In this document: in pieces, positions 17,236 through 25,523 of the stretch
Position numbering within the stretch: position 1 is the stretch's first letter
How the letters are laid out: each line of letters opens with the position of its first letter
Origin: Chelatococcus asaccharovorans
Lineage (GTDB): Bacteria > Pseudomonadota > Alphaproteobacteria > Rhizobiales > Beijerinckiaceae
Length of the DNA: 64,000 nt
Assembly: GCF_003201475.1 (NCBI RefSeq)
Contig: NZ_QJJK01000002.1
Span: 496,001-560,000 of the forward strand
Direction of reading: 5' to 3'
The notes under the pieces: model-generated
The model's input: only the letters and a program-made list of their open reading frames with translations
Told to the model about the DNA's origin: nothing
The model's database searches: none
Program-made: the position numbers and the translations under genes

Positions 17236-18417
17236 CTAGGCTTTTACGACACCTGCATCGAACTCCTGTCGGAGATAGTCCTCGTCCACTGTCTGGGTCT
17301 GGCGGAAGCGGTCGATCGCGAAGGCTCCGACCGGCGTCTCCGAACGTCCGTCCAGAATGAGTTCGCTCAAGACGGCGCCGAGGCCGGGACAGAGCTGCAT
17401 GCCGTGGCCGGAGAAAGCGAAGGCGTGCCACAGTCCGGGCGTGGTTGCGCTTGGCCCGATGATCGGGATCATGTCCGGCATATAGCCCTCGATACCGGAC
17501 CAGCTGCGAATGATCGAGGCACCGGAGAGACACGGAATGATGTCGGCAACGCGCTGAAGATTGGTCAGCGTCTTCGCGCCCGGCATCCGGGCCCGCATTT
17601 TCAGCGCATCAGCCGGGCCGCGAGGGTGTCCCGCGATGATCACATTGCCCCGTTCGACCTGACGGATGACAATGGAGCCATCGACGATCTGCAGGGTCGG
17701 CTGCATGAAGTAGGGCAGCGGCTCCGTGACCATTTCCGAAGGACCGGCCACGAACATCGGCACCGGCTCCGCGAACCACGCCGCGACATCCGCGCCCCAT
17801 GCACCACCGGTATTCACGAGCATGTCGGCCTCGATGACATCCCCTTCCGCCGTTTCAAGCCGAAATCCGGCCCCGAGGCGTTCCGCGCCCGTGACGCGGC
17901 GGCCCTGCAGCACGGCCACGTCCAGCGCGGCGAGGCGGGCGGCCAGGGCGGGAACGACGAGACGAGGATTGACCGCGCCGTCGATCGCCGACCAGGAGGC
18001 GGCGATCGCATGGGGAGCGATCCAGGGCCATCGCCGGCGGATCGCCGCCGGCGCCAGGATCTCAACGCCCAGGCCATAGGCCAGAGCATCCGCAGCATAG
18101 CGTTCGATCTTGGCTTGCTGGGCCGCATCGACCGCCACATGCAGGTGACCGGTCCGACGGAATTCCACATCTGTGCCAAGGAGCCTTTCGCTCTCCTCCC
18201 AGATCCGCTGCGCGCGCAGCGAAAGCGGCAGCTGCGGCAGAAAGCGGCCCTGGATGCGCATGCTGCCGTAGTTCACGCCGCTTGCCTGGGCACCCGGGAA
18301 GCTGCGCTCGACGATCATGACGCGTGCGCCGCGCCTGGCAAGATGGAAGGCCGTCCAGGCCCCCATCGCCCCGCCACCGATGATTGCAATTTCGGTACGC
18401 CGGCTTGTCATGATCAT
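17236..18417 (-). CDS. FAD-dependent amino acid/amine dehydrogenase, catalytic (DadA/HcnC/OoxB-like) subunit
   Basis: 393 residues from ATG 18417, which overlaps the upstream stop in ATGA. N-terminal FAD motif AIIGGGAMGAWTAFHLARRG with GGGAMG at 14-19, then a DAO-type substrate domain with GIEGYMPDMIPIIG near the C-terminus. Together with the next two genes upstream it forms the three-gene set seen in hydrogen cyanide synthase (HcnABC), octopine/nopaline oxidase and bacterial D-hydroxyproline dehydrogenase. It would oxidise a C-N bond and pass electrons to the partner subunits. Confidence 0.87.
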   Translation of the reverse strand: MIMTSRRTEIAIIGGGAMGAWTAFHLARRGARVMIVERSFPGAQASGVNYGSMRIQGRFLPQLPLSLRAQRIWEESERLLGTDVEFRRTGHLHVAVDAAQQAKIERYAADALAYGLGVEILAPAAIRRRWPWIAPHAIAASWSAIDGAVNPRLVVPALAARLAALDVAVLQGRRVTGAERLGAGFRLETAEGDVIEADMLVNTGGAWGADVAAWFAEPVPMFVAGPSEMVTEPLPYFMQPTLQIVDGSIVIRQVERGNVIIAGHPRGPADALKMRARMPGAKTLTNLQRVADIIPCLSGASIIRSWSGIEGYMPDMIPIIGPSATTPGLWHAFAFSGHGMQLCPGLGAVLSELILDGRSETPVGAFAIDRFRQTQTVDEDYLRQEFDAGVVKA

Positions 18418-19793
18418 ACCTCGCTGAGCGCCGGCTCGGGGATGAAGATCGGTTTCACGGGTGGCTGCGGACGATAGTAGGTGAGCGCCTCGGCAGCCTC
18501 CTGCCGGGCGGCCGCTGCAACCTCCACGGCCGCCAGGCCGCACATCCGCGCCTGGCATCGGCCCATGCCACAGCGGGTCAACGCCTTGACACGGTTGATA
18601 TCGCTGACGCCTTCCAGGCTCCGCGCCACCGCCCGCACCGCGCCTGCGGTCACATTCTCGCAGCGACAGAGGACAGTCTCGTCCGGCAGGTCGGCGAAAG
18701 CGTGGCGCGGCCAGGCAAAGGCCTGCGCAAGCCCTTCCTGGGACGCATGATAGGCGTCGCGCCGGGTGCGCAGGCGAATGAGCTCGGCCTTGTCGATGCT
18801 GCGGCCGAGGTCGGCAAGGCATGCCATGGCCGCCACCCGTCCCGCGAGCTCGGCAGCGGCGGCACCGCCTATGCGAGCCCCGTCTCCGGCGAGATAGAGG
18901 CCATCCGCCGCGCGACCGTCGGCATCGGTCCGGGGCAGCCACTGGTCAAAAGTCGCGTCATACGCGAGTTCCGCTCCCGCGAGCTCCGCGAGCTGGGTTT
19001 CCGCGCGCAGCCCATGGCCGATCGCCACAGCATCACAGTCGAGCCGCATCGGTCGCCTGCCCGCCTGAAAGCTCACGCCGGCGACGCGCCCGTCCTCTCC
19101 GTCAATCCGCAGCCCGCTGACGCCGCTGACGATCGTCACCCCGCGCGCCTTGAGGCCCGCCAGCAAGGCCACACCGTTGCACAACACGGAAGGCGCGCGC
19201 GCAATCTTGAGGCTAGCCGCGGCTTTCCGGGCAAAGGGCGTCGTGTCGAGGATGGTGACCTTGCCTGCGCCAGCCTCGATATACTGGGCTGCGGCGAGAT
19301 AAAGGAGGGGCGATGATCCGTAGAAGACAACCTTCCTGCCGATGGAGCAGCCCTGATCCTTCAGGATGACCTGGGCGCCACCCAGCGTATAGACGCCGGT
19401 CAGCGTCCAGCCGGGCACGGGGGCGATCTTGTCAGTCGCGCCGGTCGCAAGGATCAGTCGATCATAGGACAGGCCCGCGTCGACCACCGCACCGCGCTCC
19501 GCAAGATAGGCCGCCCTGCCGTCGACCGACCAGACAAGGGTCTCCGGCCGATAGTCGATCTGCGTCTCCAATGCGGTGAAGACGGCATGGATCCGCTTGT
19601 AGTTCGCCGCCCGCGCATAGCCGAGTGAGAGGCCGAGCGTCGGATCGCTCTTCCGGTAGCCTTGCCCGCCTGGTCGGCGGCCCTCGTCGATCAGCACGGG
19701 ACGCAGCCCCGCGCGGACAAGAACGTCGGCCGCTCCTATCCCGGCGGGGCCTGCCCCGACAATGACGATCCCAGGCCCATCCATGTGGCTCAT
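18414..19793 (-). CDS. FAD/NAD(P)-binding subunit with BFD-type [2Fe-2S] domain (HcnB/OoxA-like)
   Basis: 459 residues from ATG 19793, set by the ATGA overlap with the upstream ferredoxin gene. The FAD motif GAGPAG is at 13-18, a second nucleotide-binding region lies in the middle, and a C-terminal BFD cluster has CRCEN and, about 33 residues later, CGMGRC. This is the electron-relay subunit in heterotrimeric dehydrogenases. Tight overlap on both sides predicts a fixed subunit ratio. Confidence 0.88.
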   Translation of the reverse strand: MSHMDGPGIVIVGAGPAGIGAADVLVRAGLRPVLIDEGRRPGGQGYRKSDPTLGLSLGYARAANYKRIHAVFTALETQIDYRPETLVWSVDGRAAYLAERGAVVDAGLSYDRLILATGATDKIAPVPGWTLTGVYTLGGAQVILKDQGCSIGRKVVFYGSSPLLYLAAAQYIEAGAGKVTILDTTPFARKAAASLKIARAPSVLCNGVALLAGLKARGVTIVSGVSGLRIDGEDGRVAGVSFQAGRRPMRLDCDAVAIGHGLRAETQLAELAGAELAYDATFDQWLPRTDADGRAADGLYLAGDGARIGGAAAAELAGRVAAMACLADLGRSIDKAELIRLRTRRDAYHASQEGLAQAFAWPRHAFADLPDETVLCRCENVTAGAVRAVARSLEGVSDINRVKALTRCGMGRCQARMCGLAAVEVAAAARQEAAEALTYYRPQPPVKPIFIPEPALSEV

Positions 19794-20137
19794 GCCGATG
19801 TCTCCGCGCCCATTCCGGGCAGGAGCGGCCCACGGGTGGTGACACGCAGACCTTCCCTCACCTGCGTGGTACAGGCCCTCACCCGGTGGCCGCCCTCGAT
19901 CCAGACCCAACAGTCCTGGCAGACCCCCATGCCGCAGAAGCCCGCGCGGGGACGCCCGTCGAACTCATGCACGCGCAAATGCGATGCCAGCGTAGTGATG
20001 GCGCAGAGCAGGCTATCCCCCTCCTGCGCGTGCATCGCGACGCCGTCGAAAGAGAAGGTCACGTCCGGTGTCCGGCGCCGGCACAGCCTGTGCAACTGAC
20101 CTGGAGACGTTCCCATCTTGTCTGTTCCGTGCTCCAT
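19790..20137 (-). CDS. Small (2Fe-2S)-binding subunit (HcnA/gamma-type)
   Basis: 115 residues from ATG 20137. GGGAGG sits nine bases upstream of this start, whereas it would touch the alternative ATG at 20146. Ferredoxin-like ligands are in CGMGVCQDC with a further Cys in RACTTQ, and the N-terminal part has VTFSFDGVAMHAQEGDSL. It is the third member of the HcnABC-like enzyme. Confidence 0.85.
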   Translation of the reverse strand: MEHGTDKMGTSPGQLHRLCRRRTPDVTFSFDGVAMHAQEGDSLLCAITTLASHLRVHEFDGRPRAGFCGMGVCQDCWVWIEGGHRVRACTTQVREGLRVTTRGPLLPGMGAETSA

Positions 20138-20163
20138 TTCGGTCATCCTCCCGGTCGTTGTCC

Positions 20164-21714
20164 TCAGGCGCTCTGGACGAGGGCGCGCTCCATCGGGTTC
20201 TCGCGGTCCCAGCTGTCCGCGACGTCCCTTGGGAGGAGGCCTTTGCGAATGCGTTCGCTCGGCGTCTTGGGAAAGCCGTCCACGAATGCGATGTAGCGCG
20301 GCGTCCGGAAGCGGCCGAGCCGCTCGGCAAGCCAGGCACAAAGCTCGGCGGCCGCCACGCTTTGCCCGGGCCGCAGCACGACGAAGAGCTTTATGTCCTG
20401 CTCGCCGATATCGGCCTTCACGCCGATCATCGCCGCCTCAGCGACGGCCGGATGCAGGACGGCGACATGCTCGATCTCCCAAGCCGAGATGTTCTCGCCG
20501 CGGTGCCGGACGCTGTCGTTGAGACGCCCATGAAAAATGAGATTCCCAGCCGCGTCGAAACTGCCCGCGTCCCCCGTGAACAGCCGTCCTCCACGCAGCG
20601 CCCTGGCCGTCGCGACGGGATCGTCCAGGTAGCCTTCGAAAAGCGCGCCTTGTTCATATTCGGACACGACAATCTCACCGCGTTCGCCCGCCGGTACAGG
20701 TCGCCCGTCGGAATCGAGAAGCTCGACGTGCAGCCAGGGCACCGGCCGACCGACCGAGCCGACGGGGCCGCCAACATTGACCGTCGTCATGCTGGAGGCC
20801 TCCGTCATGCCGTAGCATTCGCGGATGTCGACGCCAAAGCGCCTCTCGAACGCCTCCCAGTCGTCGCGCACGCAGCCCCCTCCCCAGGCAACACGGACCT
20901 GATGATCGCGGTCGCGCGGGCTTTCAGGCTGGCGGAGCAGGATCTGCAGAATGCCCCCGAGGTAATGGATATGCGTGGCAGCACTTTCGCGCACCTGATC
21001 CCAGAAGCGTGACGCGCTGAAGCCAGGGACCATATGCAGGTGGAGATCATAGACGAGCGGAAGCAGCAGCAATTGGCTTCCGCCGATATGGAAGAGCGGC
21101 TCCCAGACAAACAGAACGGCGCCATCGCCGATGTCGGCCGCCATGGACACCGCACGGGCGGCAAAATCGAACATCCGGTGGGTGACGCAAACACCCTTCG
21201 GCTGGCCAGTCGTGCCGGACGTATACATGATAGCGAAGGTATCAGACGAGACAGGAGGCTGCGGCAGCGCGGCAGTCTCCGGATCACCCGGCAGATCGAG
21301 GTGATTGCCGTCCGACCGAAGCGCGAGGATACGCGTCCCGGGCAGTTCAGCCCGCGCCTCGGTGATGGCCGGAACGAGCGCCTCGTCGGCGATGACGAGC
21401 GCCGGGCCGCAATGTTCGAGGATGTAACGCAGCGAAGTGCCCTGCTGCCGGGTGTTCACCGGCACCCAGACCATCCGCGCCCGCGCTATGCCGAAAATCA
21501 GCGCCAGCGAGAGCGGCCTGTTCGCCATCATTACCGCGACATGCGCTCCAGGCCGTAATCCGGCGCCGACAAGCGCGCGCGCAATGCGATCTGCCCAGGC
21601 GGACAGCTCGCCGCAGGTGATGTCCTGCTCGCCGAAGCGAGCATAGAGGCGCCCCGGGGTCGCCGACGCAACGGCGTCCAGCCTGGAGAAAGGAGACGTT
21701 TCGGCTCGCGGCAT
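20164..21714 (-). CDS. AMP-dependent acyl-CoA synthetase/ligase
   Basis: 516 residues. ANL-superfamily phosphate loop MYTSGTTGQPKG near 163-174, YGMTEASS in the A5 region, TGDAG and the hinge region, and C-terminal TPSERIRKGLL with the adenylation Lys. Activates a carboxylic acid to its CoA thioester. The start shares one base with the crotonase stop (TGATG). The closest general resemblance is to crotonobetaine/carnitine-CoA ligase-like proteins, but the substrate is not certain. Confidence 0.88.
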   Translation of the reverse strand: MPRAETSPFSRLDAVASATPGRLYARFGEQDITCGELSAWADRIARALVGAGLRPGAHVAVMMANRPLSLALIFGIARARMVWVPVNTRQQGTSLRYILEHCGPALVIADEALVPAITEARAELPGTRILALRSDGNHLDLPGDPETAALPQPPVSSDTFAIMYTSGTTGQPKGVCVTHRMFDFAARAVSMAADIGDGAVLFVWEPLFHIGGSQLLLLPLVYDLHLHMVPGFSASRFWDQVRESAATHIHYLGGILQILLRQPESPRDRDHQVRVAWGGGCVRDDWEAFERRFGVDIRECYGMTEASSMTTVNVGGPVGSVGRPVPWLHVELLDSDGRPVPAGERGEIVVSEYEQGALFEGYLDDPVATARALRGGRLFTGDAGSFDAAGNLIFHGRLNDSVRHRGENISAWEIEHVAVLHPAVAEAAMIGVKADIGEQDIKLFVVLRPGQSVAAAELCAWLAERLGRFRTPRYIAFVDGFPKTPSERIRKGLLPRDVADSWDRENPMERALVQSA

Positions 21715-22490
21715 CAGGCCTGCTCCGCGGCCTTCTTGCTGCGGTTCAGGAAGGCCTCCATCAGACGCGCCGGTTCGCCGCTGCCGTAGCTCTCGCGCTG
21801 CATGCGGACGCCGGCGTCAAGACCTTCGAGCAGCCCGTCGACCGTCATTTCGTGAAGCCTGGCCTTGTCGAGCCGCATGGCAAGAGGTGCCTTTGCGGCC
21901 AACTCATGGGCGACTTCGAGCGCGACCGGCATGACCTCGGCGGCAGGGACAAGGCGATGGATCAGTCCGATCTGATGGGCCTCCTCACCCGACATCATGC
22001 GACCGGTCAGCACGAGCTCGGTCGTCCGCGACAGCCCCAGCATCTCCTTCATGATCCAGGGCCCCAGGGAGCTCGCGATACCGGAATTGATTTCTGGCTG
22101 GCCCATCTTGGACCCCGCATGGCCAATGCGAATGTCGCACAACAGGGCCACCTGGAAGGCCGAGCCCGCCGCCAGCCCGTTCAGGGCGCAGATCAGTGGC
22201 TTGGAGAGCGTGCGAATGCGCAGGTAGAGCCGGCGCCATTCATCGATCCAAGCTTCGGCGCGCTCTTCGTCGAATGACTTGGTCTCGTTGAGGTCCTGTC
22301 CCGCACCGAAAGCGCGCTCGCCGGCCCCCGTCAGCACGATCGCGCGGCAGGTGGCGTCGGCCTCGCACTCCTCCAGACGTGCGTAGAGCTCATCACGCAT
22401 AGGCCGGTGCCACGCATTCAGCACCGCGGGACGGCTCAATGTCAAAACGACGACGTCTCCCCGGCGCTCAGATATGACAAAATTTTCCAT
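21714..22490 (-). CDS. Enoyl-CoA hydratase/isomerase (crotonase) family protein
   Basis: 258 residues from ATG 22490 (AAGG seven bases upstream); ATG 22511 gives 265 residues but would place the start on the operator-like repeat at 22515-22527. Crotonase signs are AFGAGQDLNE and the oxyanion-hole glycines in NGLAAGSAFQVALLCDIRIG. The residue range holding the first catalytic Glu in hydratases reads N-S-G-I-A-S-S-L-G, so hydration is not assured; isomerase or hydrolase activity is possible. First gene of the leftward block. Confidence 0.87.
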   Translation of the reverse strand: MENFVISERRGDVVVLTLSRPAVLNAWHRPMRDELYARLEECEADATCRAIVLTGAGERAFGAGQDLNETKSFDEERAEAWIDEWRRLYLRIRTLSKPLICALNGLAAGSAFQVALLCDIRIGHAGSKMGQPEINSGIASSLGPWIMKEMLGLSRTTELVLTGRMMSGEEAHQIGLIHRLVPAAEVMPVALEVAHELAAKAPLAMRLDKARLHEMTVDGLLEGLDAGVRMQRESYGSGEPARLMEAFLNRSKKAAEQA

Positions 22491-22514
22491 TTTGGGCCTT
22501 GCGTATTGCATTGT

Positions 22515-22527
22515 GATACGTTGTATC
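22515..22527. promoter_or_regulatory. Inverted repeat GATAC-GTT-GTATC, putative IclR operator
   Basis: Lies in the divergent promoter between the crotonase gene (leftward) and the IclR gene (rightward), within an AT-rich stretch TTGTGATACGTTGTATCTTA. The position fits an operator for the adjacent IclR protein. Binding is inferred. Confidence 0.45.
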
Positions 22528-22634
22528 TTAATTAGCGCCCTAGAGGACGGGCCCTGTCAATAAAAAAATCGCATCCCGCTTCAGATGGCCTAAGAAGAGA
22601 CGAGAGCGCGTTTCGTGATCGGAGAGGTTGGAGA

Positions 22635-23420
22635 TTGAGCGAGAAGGACAATCTCATGGTCCGCTCGGTAGAGAAGGCCATGCGCATTCTCACAGCTTTC
22701 GAGAACGGCCAGTCGAGCTTGGGCTTGACCGAAGTGGCGGCGATTACCGGGCTCGACAAGAGCGGCGCGCAGCGCTTCACCCACACGCTTGTCCAACTTG
22801 GCTATCTGCGGAAAGATCCCGAAAGCCGCCGCTTCGAGCTAACGCCCCGTGTGCTTGAGCTTGGCGCCCATTATACGCGCTCGAATCCGCTGATCCGCGC
22901 TGCGGCGCCCTATCTGCTCAATATTTCCAAGATCACCGAAGAAGCTGTCAGCCTGACAATGCTGGACGGGTCGGATATCGTTTACGTCTATCGTCTCGTC
23001 AGCCGCAACATGCTGACGACAGACGTCATCGTCGGCACTCATCTCCCAGCCTATTGTACTGCGCCAGGGCTCGCAATCCTCTCGGGGCTGCCCCGAACGG
23101 AAGCGCAGCGCATCCTCGAGCAATCCAATCGCATCGCCTACACGCCCCATACAACGACGGAGCTACCAGTGCTCATCGCCAAGCTGGAAGAGAGCACGCA
23201 CCAAGGCTTCGCGCTCGTGCAGGACCAGATTTATCTGAACGACGTTTCGATTGCCGTACCGATCTTCGGACCCCGTCAGCGCGCAGTCGCCGCGATCAAT
23301 ATCGCCGTCAACAAGCTGACCTATTCAGCTGCCGAGGCGGTGGAGAAATTCGTCCCTCTCCTCGTCTCGGTTGCCAAGACCCTATCCCATTCCAATCCGA
23401 TGCCGCTGGCTAGCCGATGA
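22635..23420 (+). CDS. IclR-family transcriptional regulator
   Basis: 261 residues from TTG 22635, supported by GGAGAGG seven bases upstream; ATG 22656 is the alternative and begins at the usual V-R-S-V-E-K-A-M motif. Winged helix-turn-helix in about residues 8-70 and a C-terminal GAF-like effector domain (about 80-255) with the A-Y-C-T-A-P-G-L-A pattern. It faces the crotonase/dehydrogenase/Dpp block and probably controls it. Confidence 0.9.
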   Translation: MSEKDNLMVRSVEKAMRILTAFENGQSSLGLTEVAAITGLDKSGAQRFTHTLVQLGYLRKDPESRRFELTPRVLELGAHYTRSNPLIRAAAPYLLNISKITEEAVSLTMLDGSDIVYVYRLVSRNMLTTDVIVGTHLPAYCTAPGLAILSGLPRTEAQRILEQSNRIAYTPHTTTELPVLIAKLEESTHQGFALVQDQIYLNDVSIAVPIFGPRQRAVAAINIAVNKLTYSAAEAVEKFVPLLVSVAKTLSHSNPMPLASR

Positions 23421-23440
23421 CGTGAAGGATTGCGCCGGAC

Positions 23441-24550
23441 ATGACCGAACGCTTGCAAAGCCAAGACACTGATCTCATCGTATTCGGGACCGGCCAGTTC
23501 GCCGCCCGTATCGTCTTCGATCTTGCGGCGACCACGCGAGAGCCTGTTCGCACCCTCATTGTTGGACGCAACGGCGACCGTCTCGACTGGCTGGTCACGG
23601 CAGCGAATGCACGCGCGTCCATGTTCGGCAGCCCGTCACGCTTCGCGGGCGCGAAGCGCGACGTCACAGACAGCACAGAAGTCACCAGGCTTCTCGCGCA
23701 GTGTCAGCCTCGGCTTGCCGTTCAGACGGCCTCCTCGCAGCCCTCGGCCGTGATCGGCGAGCAGGGTAACGCCTGGTCTGCGTTGGTTGCCGCAGGCGGG
23801 CTGAGTGTCACCGCGGTCGCCCAATCCATGCTCTCGCTGAAGGTCGGCGAGGCCATCCAGGCCGCCGGCGTCGCCTGCGCATTGATCAACTGCTGCTTTC
23901 CGGATGTCGTGAACGCGATGCTCGAGGCACGCGGCATCGAGGTCCTCTGCGGAACCGGTAATGTGGCCATCCTCTCCAATGCCTTCAACGGCACATTGGC
24001 GGATCCGCGGCAGACTGTACGCGTGCTTGCGCATTACCAGCAGCTCTCGGCGTGGCGGCAGCCCGCGACGGAGCGTGGAGGCGTGCCGCCACGGGTCTGG
24101 ATCGACGGAGAGGAACTGCCCGACGTATACGCGCGGTTCGCGGCGCTGAAGCTCACCCGCGAACCGGCAATCGAGATATCCGGCGCAAGCGGCGTCACCT
24201 TGATGCAGGCCTATCTCGCCGACCGCGAATGGCACGGCCACGCGCCGGGGCCGAACGGGCTTCCCGGCGGCTATCCGGTTCGCCTGTCCGGCCGCCGGTT
24301 GTCCCTCGACCTTCCGGAAGGCCTTCGTGCAGCGGAGGCCATCGCCTGGAATGCAGCCTTCGAGCAGAAAAGCGGCCTCGTCGTGGAGGGGACGCGCGCG
24401 CATTGTACGGGCCGGCTACAGGCGTTGCTTGCAGCAGAGGGCTTCGCCCATGCTGACGGTTTCGACGTCATGGACCTCGAACGCGTCGGTGCCGACCTCG
24501 ACGCGCTGCGCGCGCGGCTTGAGGCCCAACCCGCACCGTCAGTTCGCTGA
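23441..24550 (+). CDS. Rossmann-fold NAD(P)-binding protein, saccharopine-dehydrogenase-like, function unknown
   Basis: 369 residues, 20 bases after the IclR gene and probably co-transcribed. The N-terminal LIVFGTGQFAARIVFDLA has the G-x-G-x-x-A dinucleotide pattern, followed by an Asp/Arg-rich NADP-type region (VGRNGDRLDW). The middle contains T-A-S-S-Q-P-S and C-C-F-P-D-V-V-N-A. The overall plan resembles saccharopine-dehydrogenase-like oxidoreductases acting on amino-acid adducts, which would suit the opine-oxidase-like neighbours, but I do not recognise the exact family. Confidence 0.65.
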   Translation: MTERLQSQDTDLIVFGTGQFAARIVFDLAATTREPVRTLIVGRNGDRLDWLVTAANARASMFGSPSRFAGAKRDVTDSTEVTRLLAQCQPRLAVQTASSQPSAVIGEQGNAWSALVAAGGLSVTAVAQSMLSLKVGEAIQAAGVACALINCCFPDVVNAMLEARGIEVLCGTGNVAILSNAFNGTLADPRQTVRVLAHYQQLSAWRQPATERGGVPPRVWIDGEELPDVYARFAALKLTREPAIEISGASGVTLMQAYLADREWHGHAPGPNGLPGGYPVRLSGRRLSLDLPEGLRAAEAIAWNAAFEQKSGLVVEGTRAHCTGRLQALLAAEGFAHADGFDVMDLERVGADLDALRARLEAQPAPSVR

Positions 24551-24649
24551 CACGGGAGCGGCCGTGCGGTCACGCTTCGTCATCGTCACGGAGAAAGGCC
24601 GCACGGATAAAAGCCGTTCGGGCGCACATGCGGATCGGTCGCGGCGTCT

Positions 24650-24712
24650 GGCGACCGCCGCGGCGATGCCGTCGCCGGGGATCACCGCGATCTGCAACCT
24701 GTTGCCCGCCAT
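24650..24712 (-). pseudogene. 5' stump of an isopropylmalate/tartrate-dehydrogenase-like gene
   Basis: From ATG 24712, with GGGAGG seven bases upstream, the reading is MAGNRLQIAVIPGDGIAAAV. The IAVIPGDGI part is the N-terminal signature of the beta-decarboxylating dehydrogenase family (LeuB, tartrate and isocitrate dehydrogenases). After about 20 codons the likeness is lost and the frame runs on as low-complexity Arg-rich sequence to 24539. It follows the deacetylase gene on the same strand, so it looks like the former next gene of the TTT operon, cut off by deletion or rearrangement. The rest of the 24551-24869 gap holds nothing else recognisable. Confidence 0.55.
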
Positions 24713-24869
24713 CCCCGGTTCCTCCCGAAGGCCACGCCGCGTGAAGGCAAGTCCAGCGGTCGTGGAACCTGCCCACGTCAAGGTTTGACGAAAATATCCG
24801 CAGACTTCGCCCGTATCAGGCCAATCCGTGCAAACCGGATCGAGTCTGGTCGGATCTGCTCTCGTCGGA

Positions 24870-25514
24870 TCAACCTCCGTCGGAGACGACGCCGGTCGCG
24901 AGGACCTCGGTGGCGCGCCCGCGCGCGATGGCGACACAATCCGGTGGAAAGGCCTGTTCGAAGGCAAAGCCGCGATCCTTCAGCGTGCCGAGGAAGCGGT
25001 CGAGATGGCGCATGGCGGCGGCGTGGACATCATGCAGGACGACCAGCGGCCAGGCGAGCGGTTCGACCTGCGCGAGTGCGGTGGCGGGCCAGCCGTCGTA
25101 ATCCTTGAAGTCGCCGGGCACTGCATTCCAGAGGACGCAGGTGAAGCCGCCCTTCTCGAGATGCGCAGCCGCATTTGTGGTGAGCGCACCGTCGAGACGC
25201 CCCTGCCCGCCGTAGGGCCGGAAGAGCCGGTCCGGATGGGCGAGATCACCGATGACCGCCTGCGTATCGTCGATCTCCGCGCGCACGAAGGCGTCGTCGC
25301 TCCTCTCGCGGAAGGGCAGGGAATGGCTCCAGGTGTGGTTGCCGATCCAGTGCCCCTCATCATGAGCGCGCGCGCTGACGGCGCGCGCGCTGGCCAGGCG
25401 ATTGCCGACGACGAAGAATGTCGTCCGGATGCCGTGCCGGCCGAGCGTATCCAGCACGCCTGGGGTTACCTCGGGATCGGGACCGTTGTCGAACGTCAGT
25501 GTTATCGGGCGCAT
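24870..25514 (-). CDS. Polysaccharide deacetylase (NodB homology, CE4) family protein
   Basis: 214 residues. NodB motif 1 reads TFDNGPD (the usual text is TFDDGP, so the metal-binding second Asp is Asn), motif 2 is GNHTWSH with both metal His, and later RPYGGQGR and LHDVH fit motifs 3 and 5. Cytoplasmic, no signal peptide. It begins nine bases after the TctA stop, so it belongs to the TTT operon. CE4 folds also act on small amides, including allantoinase-like enzymes, which suits a catabolic operon better than cell-wall work. Confidence 0.8.
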   Translation of the reverse strand: MRPITLTFDNGPDPEVTPGVLDTLGRHGIRTTFFVVGNRLASARAVSARAHDEGHWIGNHTWSHSLPFRERSDDAFVRAEIDDTQAVIGDLAHPDRLFRPYGGQGRLDGALTTNAAAHLEKGGFTCVLWNAVPGDFKDYDGWPATALAQVEPLAWPLVVLHDVHAAAMRHLDRFLGTLKDRGFAFEQAFPPDCVAIARGRATEVLATGVVSDGG

Positions 25515-25523
25515 GATCCCAGC

